Positions 5,599 to 5,782 of a DNA stretch of 5,782 bases are shown here, in pieces. The number at the start of each line of letters is the position of its first letter. Within the stretch, counting starts at the first letter, position 1. The stretch lies in the NCBI GenBank assembly GCA_964553505.1, contig CAZKKX010000166.1, positions 1 through 5,782 of the forward strand. Reading direction: 5' to 3'. The stretch is from JAENZQ01 sp964553505 (GTDB lineage: Bacteria > Bacillota > Clostridia > Peptostreptococcales > JAAYPU01). A model generated the notes under the pieces. It was not told the origin of the DNA. It saw only the letters and a list, made by a program, of their open reading frames with translations, and ran no database searches. The translations under genes and the position numbers were made by a program.

Positions 5599-5782
5599 TT
5601 ATCCTCTTACAAACGGGTTACTCCCTTTTTCTTGCAATATAGACGTATCCGTGCCATGTCCGGGATATACTTCCGTGTCATCAGGTAAAACATATAATTT
5701 TTCTTTAACAGCGGCTATCAATGCCTCCGTTGAAGAATATCGAAAATCGGTTCTGCCTATAGATCTGTCAAAAAGAGTATCT
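5599..5782 (-). CDS. MBL-fold (glyoxalase II-like) metallohydrolase, C-terminal 60 residues
   Basis: Reading from the window edge, the frame gives 60 residues ending in TAA at 5601-5599; the N-terminal part, including the HxHxDH metal site, lies outside. The visible part starts with DTLF followed by SIGRTDF, where the Asp is the bridging metal ligand of the metallo-beta-lactamase fold and the SIGRTD block is typical of the YqgX/GloB-like group. Residues 33-43 read PDDTEVYPGHG, the conserved final histidine ligand segment, followed by the usual EKGSNPF end. Family members hydrolyse thioesters such as S-lactoylglutathione or analogues, but the substrate here cannot be told from this fragment. 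In Clostridia a gene of this kind commonly lies between dtd and hemZ, which agrees with its place 36 bases before hemZ. Confidence 0.88.
   Translation of the reverse strand, partial: DTLFDRSIGRTDFRYSSTEALIAAVKEKLYVLPDDTEVYPGHGTDTSILQEKGSNPFVRG

Overview
The window is AT-rich and tightly packed. Every gene I can support is on the minus strand, so transcription runs from high to low coordinates. Gene content and order (MBL-fold hydrolase, hemZ, hisS, aspS) suggest a low-GC Firmicute, most likely an anaerobic member of the Clostridia. This rests on protein families, Shine-Dalgarno sites close to AGGAGG, and remembered synteny. No database search was possible.

In order of transcription: (1) 5782-5599 is the C-terminal end of a metallo-beta-lactamase-fold (glyoxalase II-like) hydrolase, cut by the window edge. 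(2) 5562-4060 is hemZ, a radical SAM protein of the coproporphyrinogen III dehydrogenase/HemW superfamily, with a GTG start. (3) 4059-3914 is the only sizeable intergenic stretch. A near-perfect sigma-A promoter (TTGACA, 18 nt, TATAAT) overlaps the hemZ stop codon. The leader of about 140 nt that follows holds a T-box-like motif, a competing antiterminator helix and an intrinsic terminator, but I see no T-box Stem I. (4) 3913-2651 is hisS. (5) 2635-866 is aspS, with a GTG start 15 nt after hisS. (6) 840-217 is nadD. (7) 206-1 is the N-terminal third of yqeK, whose Shine-Dalgarno overlaps the nadD stop.

hisS, aspS, nadD and yqeK form a probable operon with gaps of 15 nt, 25 nt and none, and no internal terminator. 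It couples two tRNA synthetases to NAD synthesis and to an HD-domain dinucleoside tetraphosphate hydrolase. Aminoacyl-tRNA synthetases are a known source of Ap4A and YqeK-family enzymes cleave it, so the grouping is biochemically plausible. Expression probably comes from the promoter at the end of hemZ, filtered by leader attenuation, plus any read-through from the hemZ operon.

Most of the window is ordinary housekeeping sequence. The part most worth a second look is the short hisS leader, which resembles the 3' half of a T-box riboswitch without room for the tRNA-recognising half. I found no mobile elements, CRISPR arrays, tRNA or rRNA genes, and no convincing plus-strand gene.
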